The position numbers and the translations under genes are program-made. 6,849 nucleotides of DNA from an uncultured Lachnospiraceae bacterium (lineage in GTDB: Bacteria > Bacillota > Clostridia > Lachnospirales > Lachnospiraceae). Location of the stretch: positions 1 through 6,849 of the forward strand of contig CAJUQB010000062.1 in the NCBI GenBank assembly GCA_910588285.1. Direction: 5' to 3'. The notes under the pieces were generated by a model that saw nothing but the letters and a program-made list of their open reading frames with translations, ran no database searches and was not told the origin of the DNA. Of the stretch, positions 1 to 6,185 are shown piece by piece. Position 1 is the first letter of the stretch, and the number at the start of each line of letters is the position of its first letter.

Positions 1-125
1 CGCAGCCGCCATGGCGCAGTTCCGCCTCGCTCTCATAGCGCCGGTCATCCATGGCGATAATGGCTGCAGTTACTCAAATGAGCAGCTTTCCCTCATCTGC
101 GGCTCCATCGGCACCGTACTTTTGC
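1..125. other. Unassigned sequence upstream of the trpA remnant
   Basis: No frame of this stretch resembles the N-terminus of TrpA, although the next bases do resemble its interior. One plus frame stays open through it (from an ATG at 11), but its product looks like no family I recognise. On the minus strand one frame reads as fairly protein-like short segments (for example KYGADGAADEGKLLI, then a TGA, then AIIAMDDRRYESEAEL). This could be the remnant of an unrelated gene running leftwards out of the window. I do not recognise the family and saw no Shine-Dalgarno sequence for an ATG near 52 on that strand. It is best read as non-trpA sequence of unknown origin. Confidence 0.3.
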
Positions 126-133
126 ACACAAAA

Positions 134-706
134 ATTCGTGATGGTGCCTCAAAAGTTACAATTCACGGCCTGTTGGAGGAGCTGCGAGAGGAGGTTGCGA
201 TTCCTCTGGTGTTTGTGACCTATGTGAATGAGGTTTTTTCTTACGGAACAGAGCGGTTTTTGTCCGCCTGCCGTAAGGCGGGGTGGATGGGATAGTCTTA
301 CTGGATCTGCCTTTGAGGAAAAGGGAGAATTTGGGCCCCTGTGCAGGCAATATGGGGTAGCCCTGATTTCTATGATCGTGCTTGCCGGGATGCAGCGGAT
401 AGCCATGATTGCCCGGGAGGCGGAAGGATTTTTATGCCTTGTCCCTGGCCAGGCACAGGCCGGAGGGGGCTCCCTACGGATCTGGCGCTTATCCAAAGAG
501 TGGTTCGGGAGAATACTGCGGTTCCCTGTGTAGTTGTGGCAGGAGCCGCAACGTCGGGTCAGGCTGCAGAGCTGGCAGCCCAGGGGGACGGTGTGATCGT
601 GGACACAGCCATCGCAAAGCAGGTTGCAGAGCTGGGACAGTCCTCGGTGGGGTCTGTGGGAGCTTATGTGCGCAGGATGAAGAAGGCAGTGGGCCAGGGA
701 TTATAA
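134..706 (+). pseudogene. trpA: Tryptophan synthase alpha subunit remnant, frameshifted
   Basis: An intact TrpA cleaves indole-3-glycerol phosphate to indole and glyceraldehyde 3-phosphate and passes indole to TrpB. Here the family pattern is split over three frames. Positions 134 to about 282 read IPLVFVTYVNEVFSYGTERF and ACRKAG. About 283-312 in a second frame read VDGIVLLDLP. About 312-440 in a third frame read FEEKGEF, YGVALISMI and RIAMIAREAEGFL. From about 455 to the TAA at 704-706, in the first frame again, it reads TDLALIQRVVRENT, QAAELAAQGDGVIV and YVRRMKKAV. Single-base losses near 281-283 and 312 explain the first two switches; the third lies in 437-460. The APTS loop after ISMI is gone, the usual GFGIS phosphate-binding loop reads VVAGAATS, and GSAIVK reads DTAIAK. 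The first ~65 residues, with the catalytic Glu and Asp (E49 and D60 in E. coli), are absent. Several independent lesions argue for real decay over sequencing error. Family assignment is firm by motif; the exact left boundary is uncertain. Confidence 0.88.
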
Positions 707-736
707 GTATCATAAAGAACATTTTGCGATTGGCCA

Positions 737-765
737 TTGTGCAGCTGTGGGAAATTCGTTATACT
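737..765 (+). promoter_or_regulatory. Sigma-A-like promoter for the two-component operon
   Basis: A TTGTGC hexamer at 737-742 and a TATACT hexamer at 760-765 are separated by 17 bp, close to the housekeeping consensus with ideal spacing. Transcription would begin near 771-773, giving a leader of roughly 105-120 nt before the response regulator. It lies just after the end of the dead trpA, the expected place for the first promoter of the regulator-kinase operon. This is a sequence match only; no start site has been mapped. Confidence 0.6.
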
Positions 766-770
766 AAACA

Positions 771-860
771 TATGGAACCGAAAATGCTTCATCAAGCAAA
801 CATGTCAAATGGAAGCAGATATATCATAAGGAATGTGTATGAAGCTATGAAGGTTCCGTA
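771..860 (+). promoter_or_regulatory. Nested inverted repeats in the 5' leader of the regulator gene
   Basis: The outer helix pairs 771-779 (TATGGAACC) with 852-860 (GGTTCCGTA), nine pairs including one G-U. The inner helix pairs 786-792 (GCTTCAT) with 839-845 (ATGAAGC), seven perfect pairs. The two are separated by a symmetric 6/6 internal loop and cap a 46-nt region. An alternative helix could pair GCTTC at 786-790 with GAAGC at 812-816, so two folds may compete. The outer helix begins at the predicted transcription start and ends directly against the AAGGAG at 861-866. It could therefore stabilise the mRNA or control access to the ribosome binding site. No known riboswitch class is recognised and there is no U-tract, so this is not an intrinsic terminator. 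Confidence 0.45.
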
Positions 861-861
861 A
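772..861 (+). CDS. Possible 29-codon leader peptide
   Basis: An ATG at 772-774 opens a 29-codon frame (starting MEPKMLHQAN, ending YEAMKVP) that stops with TAA at 859-861. The stop overlaps the first base of the AAGGAG sequence used by the response regulator. There is no Shine-Dalgarno sequence upstream, because the ATG falls at the predicted transcription start; translation would have to be leaderless or begin at an inner ATG (784, 802 or 847). The start and stop codons sit in the two arms of the outer inverted repeat. Ribosomes crossing this frame would melt that helix, which would suit coupling to the next gene. The peptide has no recognised domain, signal peptide or run of one amino acid. 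A frame this short can stay open by chance. Confidence 0.22.
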   Translation: MEPKMLHQANMSNGSRYIIRNVYEAMKVP

Positions 862-889
862 AGGAGAACGAAGAGAGGTGGGCACAGCC

Positions 890-1582
890 ATGCAATATGA
901 CTGTCTGATTATTGATGATGAAGTGCTTCTGGCGGACAGCACAGCGGAATATTTTAATCTTTTTGGGGTGAAAACAGCGGTTGCCTACAGTGGAACCCAA
1001 TGCCGGGAATTTTTTCGGGAGCACACGGCCCAGGTGCTGCTGCTGGATATCAACCTGGGGGATGGCAGCGGCTTTGCGCTCTGCAGGGAGCTGCGGGAGC
1101 AGACCCAGATCCCCATTTTATTTATTTCAGCCAGGACCAGTGATGATGACAAAATTGTAGCATTGAATATTGGGGGAGACGATTATATCCAGAAGCCCTA
1201 CTCATTGGGCGTGCTTCTGGCAAAGGTAAAGGCAGTTTTGAAGCGTTATGGACAGAGCGGGGAGGCCGGTTTTAGCGACGGACGGCTTTCCATTGATTTC
1301 CAGGCAAAGCAGGTGCAGGTGGAGGGAAAACCGGTTCGGCTAACGGCAATGGAATTCAAGCTGCTGGGCTATCTGGTGCAGAATCGCAATAAGGTGGTTT
1401 CCAAGCAGGAGCTTTTTGCACATGTCTGGGAGGACAGGTTTACCGGAGACGGGACGCTGAACGTACATATCCGAAGGCTGCGGGAGGCCATTGAGGTGGA
1501 GCCGGGACAGCCCAGGTATCTGGTCACGGTCTGGGGAGAAGGCTACCGGTTTGAAGAAGGAGCCGGCAGCGGCCGGCTCTGA
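890..1582 (+). CDS. OmpR-family response regulator
   Basis: A cytoplasmic DNA-binding response regulator of 230 residues, the usual length for the OmpR/PhoB family. The receiver domain (about 3-120) shows the acidic pair D9-D10, phosphoacceptor D53 in LLLDINL, switch residue S80 in ISAR, and K102 in QKP. The winged-helix effector domain (about 130-223) ends in the typical HIRRLREAIE and VWGEGYRF recognition and wing motifs. I chose ATG 890 because MQYDCLIIDDE is the normal family start and GAGAGGTGG (873-881) lies 8 nt upstream. A GTG at 878, behind AAGGAG (861-866), would add four residues. The kinase gene follows after 17 bp, so the two are almost certainly cognate and co-transcribed. Its likely targets are the repeats before the ABC genes. 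All phosphorylation residues are present. The family is certain; the specific named regulator is not. Confidence 0.95.
   Translation: MQYDCLIIDDEVLLADSTAEYFNLFGVKTAVAYSGTQCREFFREHTAQVLLLDINLGDGSGFALCRELREQTQIPILFISARTSDDDKIVALNIGGDDYIQKPYSLGVLLAKVKAVLKRYGQSGEAGFSDGRLSIDFQAKQVQVEGKPVRLTAMEFKLLGYLVQNRNKVVSKQELFAHVWEDRFTGDGTLNVHIRRLREAIEVEPGQPRYLVTVWGEGYRFEEGAGSGRL
1559..1580 (+). repeat. GC-rich hairpin at the regulator-kinase junction
   Basis: AGCCGG at 1561-1566 pairs with CCGGCT at 1573-1578 around a 6-nt loop, extended by G1560-C1579 and a G-U pair at 1559-1580. It covers the last codons of the response regulator and ends in its stop codon, 7 bp before the kinase Shine-Dalgarno sequence (1588-1593). 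No U-run follows, so termination is unlikely. It could affect mRNA stability or the relative output of the two genes. It may equally be a by-product of GC-rich codons for EGAGSGRL. Confidence 0.3.
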
Positions 1583-1599
1583 GGGCGGGGAGGGACAGT

Positions 1600-2892
1600 A
1601 TGAGAAGATGGGTATTTCCAATGATCCTTGTGGCCGTGCTGGCAGCAGAGCTGGCTGCCCTGGCGGTTTTTGCCATGGGGAAGGAGGAGATCCTGCAGGA
1701 CACCATTGCGGTAAATGAGGCGGTGAAGTCCGTCCAGGAGGACTGGGATAAGCTGGCAGAGCATGAGAATCGCACAGGTCTTGACTATGTGGTTCTCGAT
1801 GAAGAGGGAAAGGTGGTATACCGCACGGCCCGGGGGCTTAGTGAGACCGTGAATGAGGCAGTGCGCCACAGGGACACGATTCTCGACCTGGAGGTGGGGA
1901 AAACTGCGGCAGGAAAGATTCTGATCAACAATCAAGGGGGGCAGCTTTTAGCGGAGGAGAGGCAAAGGCTGGCTTTCTTTTTTGCTTTGATCGTTTTGGT
2001 GCAGGGGGGAGCCCTCCTGGGATATGGTCTTTCTTGGAGGCGCAGGGTGATACGGCCCTTTGAACGGCTGAAGGGATTTGCCAGGCGGGTGGCGGAAGGG
2101 AATCTGGACATTCCGCTGGAAATGGACAGGGAGAACCTGTTCGGTGCATTTACCGAGAGCTTTGATCTGATGCGTGAGGAATTAAAACGGGCCCGGCTTG
2201 CAGAGGCGGAAGCAAATGCCAGCAAAAAGGAGCTGATTGCCAAGCTGTCCCATGATATCAAGACGCCGGTTGCCAGCATCAAGGCCGCGGCGGAGGTGGG
2301 GGAGGCTCTGGCGGAGAATCCGAAGAACCGGGACACCTATGCCCAGATTATCTGCAAGGCGGATCAGATTAATACCCTTGTTATGAACCTGTTCCATGCC
2401 ACCTTAGAGGAGCTGCGGCAGATCACCGTTACGCCAAAAGAGCTGGCCAGCCGGGAGGTTGGGGCTATTCTGGAAAATGCCGATTACCTTCATCGTGCCC
2501 AGATGCCAAAGCTGCCCCCCTGTCTGGTGTGGGCAGATCCGCTGCGCCTGCAGCAGGTTTTTGACAATTTGTTTGCCAATTCCTATAAATATGCAGATGC
2601 CAAAATAAGCGTCTCGGCAGCATTGGACGGGCCGCGTCTCATTCTTGCGCTGGAGGATGAGGGCGGCGGCGTACCGGCAGAGGAGCTGCCCCTCCTGAAG
2701 GAAAAATTCTGGCGCGGAAGCAACCAGAGAGGAATCGAGGGAGCAGGGCTGGGGCTGTATCTGTCCAACTATTTTATGGAGGAGATGGGAGGAGCTCTTG
2801 TTTTGGAAAATGGCAAAATGGGGCTGCGGGCGCTGGTCAGCCTGCCCCTGTGCGGGGCGGCCTTTGGCTTGCGTAAGGCTTTGGATGGGTGA
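1600..2892 (+). CDS. Membrane sensor histidine kinase
   Basis: A 430-residue sensor kinase that should autophosphorylate and pass phosphate to the regulator encoded just upstream. TM1 is about 5-26 and TM2 about 124-146. They enclose an extracytoplasmic domain of about 95 residues containing YVVLDEEGKVVY, which recalls a small PAS/Cache-like fold (inference). A HAMP linker follows at about 146-200. The HisKA box is KLSHDIKTP with phosphoacceptor H218. The ATPase domain has an N box with N323 and N327, a G1 box D353-E-G-G-G, an F box at F370 and a G2 box GAGLGL at 381-386, so it appears fully functional. GGGAGG (1588-1593) lies 6 nt before the ATG. The sizeable sensor domain differs from the short-loop BceS type of intramembrane kinase, which points to direct ligand sensing. 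The signal is unknown. Confidence 0.94.
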   Translation: MRRWVFPMILVAVLAAELAALAVFAMGKEEILQDTIAVNEAVKSVQEDWDKLAEHENRTGLDYVVLDEEGKVVYRTARGLSETVNEAVRHRDTILDLEVGKTAAGKILINNQGGQLLAEERQRLAFFFALIVLVQGGALLGYGLSWRRRVIRPFERLKGFARRVAEGNLDIPLEMDRENLFGAFTESFDLMREELKRARLAEAEANASKKELIAKLSHDIKTPVASIKAAAEVGEALAENPKNRDTYAQIICKADQINTLVMNLFHATLEELRQITVTPKELASREVGAILENADYLHRAQMPKLPPCLVWADPLRLQQVFDNLFANSYKYADAKISVSAALDGPRLILALEDEGGGVPAEELPLLKEKFWRGSNQRGIEGAGLGLYLSNYFMEEMGGALVLENGKMGLRALVSLPLCGAAFGLRKALDG

Positions 2893-2936
2893 GGGGTGTT
2901 CCGGCTGCCCGGATATTCGCATGAATGGGCGTTCAG

Positions 2937-2976
2937 ATTTAAGGAATATTTAAGGGTTGCCTAAAGACCGTTAAGA
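2937..2976 (+). promoter_or_regulatory. Tandem direct repeats, putative response-regulator operator
   Basis: ATTTAAGG occurs at 2937-2944 and again, perfectly, at 2948-2955, 11 bp apart. Weaker copies follow at 2959-2966 (GCCTAAAG) and about 2969-2976 (CGTTAAGA), keeping a 10-11 bp period. Tandem half-sites on one helical face are the normal binding pattern of OmpR/PhoB-family dimers. The array replaces a recognisable -35 box and ends 11 bp before the -10 hexamer, as in PhoB-type activated promoters. The regulator encoded at 890-1582 is the obvious candidate to bind here, but this is inferred from position and family. Confidence 0.55.
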
Positions 2977-2987
2977 AGTCCCTGGCG

Positions 2988-2993
2988 TAAAAT
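2988..2993 (+). promoter_or_regulatory. -10 box of the ABC transporter promoter
   Basis: TAAAAT at 2988-2993 is a good -10 hexamer, but the bases about 17 bp upstream (around 2964-2971) bear no resemblance to TTGACA. This suggests an activator-dependent promoter served by the direct repeats just upstream. A start site near 3000 would leave a leader of about 45 nt before the ATPase gene, with its ribosome binding site at 3034-3038. Confidence 0.45.
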
Positions 2994-3044
2994 GAAACAT
3001 GAAAAGATGTTTATTGTTTACGCGTACCAAAATGGAGGGATACG

Positions 3045-3803
3045 ATGAAAGAAATATTATTAAAAACAGAGGGCTTAAGCAAATCCTTTTCCAACGGCGG
3101 CCTCATGCAGCATGTCCTCAAGAACATTGACCTGGAGCTTTACCGGGGAGATTTTACCGTGATTATGGGGGCCAGCGGCGCAGGGAAATCCACGCTGCTC
3201 TACGCCCTTTCCGGCATGGATACGCCAACCCTTGGGCAGATTACCTTTGGGCAGGACGTGATATCTGCACTGAATTCCGATCAGCTGGCCGTGTTCCGGC
3301 GCAGGCACTGCGGCTTTGTCTTTCAGCAGATCTATCTGATTGAGGGGATGAGCGTGATGGACAATGTGCTGGCAGCAGGCCTCCTGGTGAACAGGGACAG
3401 GAAGGCCCTGGTGAAGCAGGCCCAGGAGCTGTTTGAGGCAGTGGGGATTTCCCGGCAGATACAGAAGAAATTCCCCACCCAGCTGTCCGGCGGGGAGGCC
3501 CAGCGGGCGGGAATTGTCCGGGCACTGATCAACAATCCGGAAATCCTCTTTGCTGACGAGCCCACAGGGGCCCTCAATTCCAGTACGGGCCTGGAGGTGC
3601 TGGATACGTTAAGCGCCTGCAACCGGCGGGGACAGAGCGTGGTGATGGTGACCCATGATATGCGTTCTGCCCGGCGGGGGAACCGCATTCTGTATCTGAA
3701 GGATGGGTCTGTCCTGGGAGAATGTGACCTGGGAAGGTATGAGCACGGGGACATGGCGCGGCATGAAAAGCTTACCGCCTTTCTTAAGGAAATGGGGTGG
3801 TAG
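3045..3803 (+). CDS. ABC transporter ATP-binding protein, MacB/Lol-like class
   Basis: A 252-residue cytoplasmic ATPase that powers the FtsX-type permease encoded next. The ATP-binding parts are all visible: Walker A GASGAGKST (42-50), Q-loop at Q94-Q95, signature LSGGE (147-151), Walker B ILFADEP (167-173, with D171 and E172) and the switch histidine H204. The D-loop reads GALNSS with Asn where many ABC proteins have Asp; this variant is familiar in peptide- and antibiotic-related FtsX-type systems. The start is fixed by GGAGG at 3034-3038, 6 nt before ATG 3045. The permease ATG is one base after the TAG stop, so the pair is translationally linked. It likely forms a dimer on the permease. 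Substrate cannot be told from this subunit. Confidence 0.95.
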   Translation: MKEILLKTEGLSKSFSNGGLMQHVLKNIDLELYRGDFTVIMGASGAGKSTLLYALSGMDTPTLGQITFGQDVISALNSDQLAVFRRRHCGFVFQQIYLIEGMSVMDNVLAAGLLVNRDRKALVKQAQELFEAVGISRQIQKKFPTQLSGGEAQRAGIVRALINNPEILFADEPTGALNSSTGLEVLDTLSACNRRGQSVVMVTHDMRSARRGNRILYLKDGSVLGECDLGRYEHGDMARHEKLTAFLKEMGW

Positions 3804-3804
3804 T

Positions 3805-6150
3805 ATGAAGAAGAGCTTTTTGATTATCAGGGCTAATATCCAAAAAGCCAAGGGGCAGACGATTGCCATGATCCTGCTGATTCTTTTGGCAGCCATGATG
3901 CTGAATCTGTGGCTGATGCTGTCCACGGACTACAAAGAAAATTTCAGACGTACCCATGAACAGCTCCATGACAGCCATGTGACCTTGATGGTATGCAGCC
4001 GTGAGGAAGGGGTCACAAAGCTTCTAAAGGAGCGGCTTTTGGAGGATGCGCGCACAAAGCAGATCTGCATGACGCCGGTTCTGTGGGCAACGGCAGCCAT
4101 TCCCTACAATGACGGGGTGGCCAGCTGTGAGAGCTTTTTTCTTCCAAAGGATACGGCTCTTGGCCGAGAGGTGGGCCGCATTGAGATTCTGGAGGAATCC
4201 TCCGGAAGCGGCGTCTATCTCCCCATGCTTTACGGCGGAGACAATCACAGGGTTGGAGATACCATCACCTTCAGCTTTGGCGGGGAGGAGCTCTCTCTTG
4301 TGGTCCGGGGATATTTTAACAGCCCCATGGCAGGCTCCCACAACTGCGCGGTTACAGCGTTTGTGGTGACAGAGGATGTGTATCAGGAGCTTTCCCAAAA
4401 GCCCTATATGTATCCCTCCACCCTGGCTTCGGTTCGTATTGCGGATGAGGCCCACAGTCAGGAATACGAGGCTATGGCGAAAAATGTGATTTCTGTGGAT
4501 TACCCGGACGTGCGCGCCATCAGTAATTCCTATACCATGGTGACCCAGTCCCGCTATATTTCCCAGAGCACATGCTCCGGTATTATCAGCGCTATGGCAT
4601 TTTTTATCCTACTGATTGCCCTTGTGGTGATTGCTTCCAATGTGTCCAATTACATACGGGAAAATATGAAAAACCTGGGAGCTTTGAAGGCAGTGGGATA
4701 CACCGGGCGACAGCTTGTGGGGATCCTGCTGGGGCAGTTTGTGGGGATTGCGCTGGTTACGGCCAGCGCTGGGACCGGATTATCGTACCTGCTGTTTCCG
4801 GCAGTGAACGAGATGATGATCGCCCAGACCGGGATCCCCTATCAGCTTCGGTTCCTGCTGCTGCCCTGCCTGGTAACCTTAGGCCTGACGGGGGCATCGG
4901 TTGGCCTGGCAGTGTGGCTGTCTGCCCGGCGGATCAAGAGGATAGAACCGATTACGGCGCTGCGCCAGGGGATTCGAACCCACAGCTTTAAGCGCAATCA
5001 TCTTCCACTGGAGAAAACCCACGGCCCGCTGAACCTAAGCCTGGGGATGAAAGCCACCTGCGCAGGGCTTTGGCAGAATGTTACGGTGTGCATTACCATG
5101 CTGGTGCTATCCCTGGTGATTGCCTTTTCCGGCCTGATGTGGCGGAATATGATGGTTGACATCAAGCCCTTTACGGATCTGATTGTGGGCGAGACGGCAG
5201 ATTCCTGCCTCAATGTCAACAGCGCCAGAGAGCAGGAGTTTCTTACAGCCCTTGAGAAGAATGACTGCGTGGAAAAGGTGTATCTGTATCATTCCGTGGA
5301 GCTGCGCCATGTGGGAGGGCTTGCATTGACAGCGAATCTGTCGGATGATTTTTCCAAGGTGAATAATCCGGGCGTTGTCTTTGAGGGACGGTGCCCCAAA
5401 TACGACAATGAGATAGCCATTGCCGCAAAATATGCCAGGGAGCAGGGGCTTGCCATTGGGGATGAGATCGTGATGACAGCGGGCGGACAAGAAGCAGCCT
5501 ACCTGATTACCGGCTTTACCCAGATTTCCAATCACCTGGGAAAGGACTGCCTGCTGACCCGCAGCGGTTATCAGCGGCTGGGCGAGCTTCCCAATGTCAG
5601 CTATTATATCAATGTGAAGCCGGAGATAGATGTGGATGTGTTCAACGAGGACATGACAAAACAGTTTCCGGGGGAGATAAACGCGGCCTTCAATATCCAG
5701 ACCGTGATGGATGGAACCTCCGCGGTCTATGTGTCCATGATGCGTACCATTGTTGTGGCCGTTTTGATACTCAGCGTATGCATTGTAGCCTTTGTGCTGT
5801 ATCTTCTTGTCCGCACTATGCTGAACAGCAAAAAGCGTGATTACGGGATTATGAAGGCGCTGGGGTTTACCACAGGGCAGCTGGTCTGCCAGACAGCTCT
5901 AAGCTTTATGCCGGCAATGGTTCTGTCCCTGGCTGTGGGGCTTACGGTGAGCGCCCTATCCATCAACAGCCTTACAGCCCTGTTCCTTCGGGAAATCGGG
6001 ATTGTAAAATGTAATTTTCTGGTGCCAACAGGATTTATTGCCATTGCCGGGATTTGCCTTGCGCTGGTGGCTTTTGGGCTTGCCTGTCTTCTCTCCATGA
6101 AGATCAGAAAAATTGCTCCAAGAGTCTTGCTGACAGAGGGTGGAGTGTGA
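3805..6150 (+). CDS. FtsX/MacB-type ABC transporter permease, duplicated
   Basis: A 781-residue integral membrane protein. Eight membrane segments are visible at about 18-39, 258-282, 303-330, 350-373, 424-445, 647-670, 695-722 and 740-764. They form two similar halves, each with one segment, a large extracytoplasmic domain (about 40-257 and 446-646) and three more segments. Matching cytoplasmic coupling regions, NLGALKAVGYTGRQLV (290-305) and DYGIMKALGFTTGQLV (679-694), confirm the internal duplication. The first half ends in ARRIKRIEPITALRQG. Family members move or extract peptides and lipid-linked molecules by mechanotransmission, or confer resistance to them. Its size and two large outer domains separate it from BceB (about 650 residues, one large loop). 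ATG 3805 is preferred because the frame open from 3703 overlaps the ATPase gene, and MKKSFLIIRANI is a typical start. GGGGTGG at 3794-3800 is a slightly close ribosome binding site. Each outer domain contains four cysteines. Confidence 0.93.
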   Translation: MKKSFLIIRANIQKAKGQTIAMILLILLAAMMLNLWLMLSTDYKENFRRTHEQLHDSHVTLMVCSREEGVTKLLKERLLEDARTKQICMTPVLWATAAIPYNDGVASCESFFLPKDTALGREVGRIEILEESSGSGVYLPMLYGGDNHRVGDTITFSFGGEELSLVVRGYFNSPMAGSHNCAVTAFVVTEDVYQELSQKPYMYPSTLASVRIADEAHSQEYEAMAKNVISVDYPDVRAISNSYTMVTQSRYISQSTCSGIISAMAFFILLIALVVIASNVSNYIRENMKNLGALKAVGYTGRQLVGILLGQFVGIALVTASAGTGLSYLLFPAVNEMMIAQTGIPYQLRFLLLPCLVTLGLTGASVGLAVWLSARRIKRIEPITALRQGIRTHSFKRNHLPLEKTHGPLNLSLGMKATCAGLWQNVTVCITMLVLSLVIAFSGLMWRNMMVDIKPFTDLIVGETADSCLNVNSAREQEFLTALEKNDCVEKVYLYHSVELRHVGGLALTANLSDDFSKVNNPGVVFEGRCPKYDNEIAIAAKYAREQGLAIGDEIVMTAGGQEAAYLITGFTQISNHLGKDCLLTRSGYQRLGELPNVSYYINVKPEIDVDVFNEDMTKQFPGEINAAFNIQTVMDGTSAVYVSMMRTIVVAVLILSVCIVAFVLYLLVRTMLNSKKRDYGIMKALGFTTGQLVCQTALSFMPAMVLSLAVGLTVSALSINSLTALFLREIGIVKCNFLVPTGFIAIAGICLALVAFGLACLLSMKIRKIAPRVLLTEGGV

Positions 6151-6156
6151 TAGAAT
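6127..6156 (+). promoter_or_regulatory. Possible promoter for the pyrophosphorylase gene
   Basis: TTGCTG at 6127-6132 and TAGAAT at 6151-6156 are 18 bp apart. The -35 lies in the last codons of the permease and the -10 directly follows its stop. The AT-rich gap repeats AATAATAAG at 6154-6162 and 6169-6177. A start near 6163 would leave a short leader with AAGGAA at 6175-6180. Since no terminator separates the permease from this gene, read-through from the transporter operon is also possible. Confidence 0.33.
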
Positions 6157-6185
6157 AATAAGATAGAAAATAATAAGGAAAGGTT

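Noticed and set aside
700..720. ATAAG/ATAAAG repeats before the regulator promoter as an autoregulatory site
   Set aside because: They match the TTTAAGG operator poorly, are 9-10 bp apart and lie in AT-rich sequence at the end of the pseudogene, so chance is the better explanation.
228..861. Separate overlapping plus-strand genes at 228-533, 341-706 and 409-861
   Set aside because: The first two carry successive pieces of one TrpA protein and are explained by frameshifts. The third has no family similarity apart from the small leader frame at its end.
2900..2913. TCCGG-CTGC-CCGGA hairpin just after the kinase stop as an intrinsic terminator
   Set aside because: The stem has only 5 bp and is followed by ATATTCGC, not a U-run, so it does not meet terminator criteria.
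2404..2922. Long minus-strand open frame opposite the kinase
   Set aside because: It mirrors the codon pattern of the well-supported kinase gene, has no family similarity and overlaps it almost entirely.
3703..3804. Upstream in-frame ATG at 3703 as the permease start
   Set aside because: It would add 34 residues lying wholly inside the ATPase gene with no membrane or family character. ATG 3805, one base after the ATPase stop, gives a typical permease N-terminus.
3045..6150. Assignment as a BceAB-type bacitracin transporter
   Set aside because: The permease has 781 residues, eight membrane segments and two large outer domains, whereas BceB has about 650 residues, ten segments and a single large loop. 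The kinase also lacks the short-loop BceS layout.
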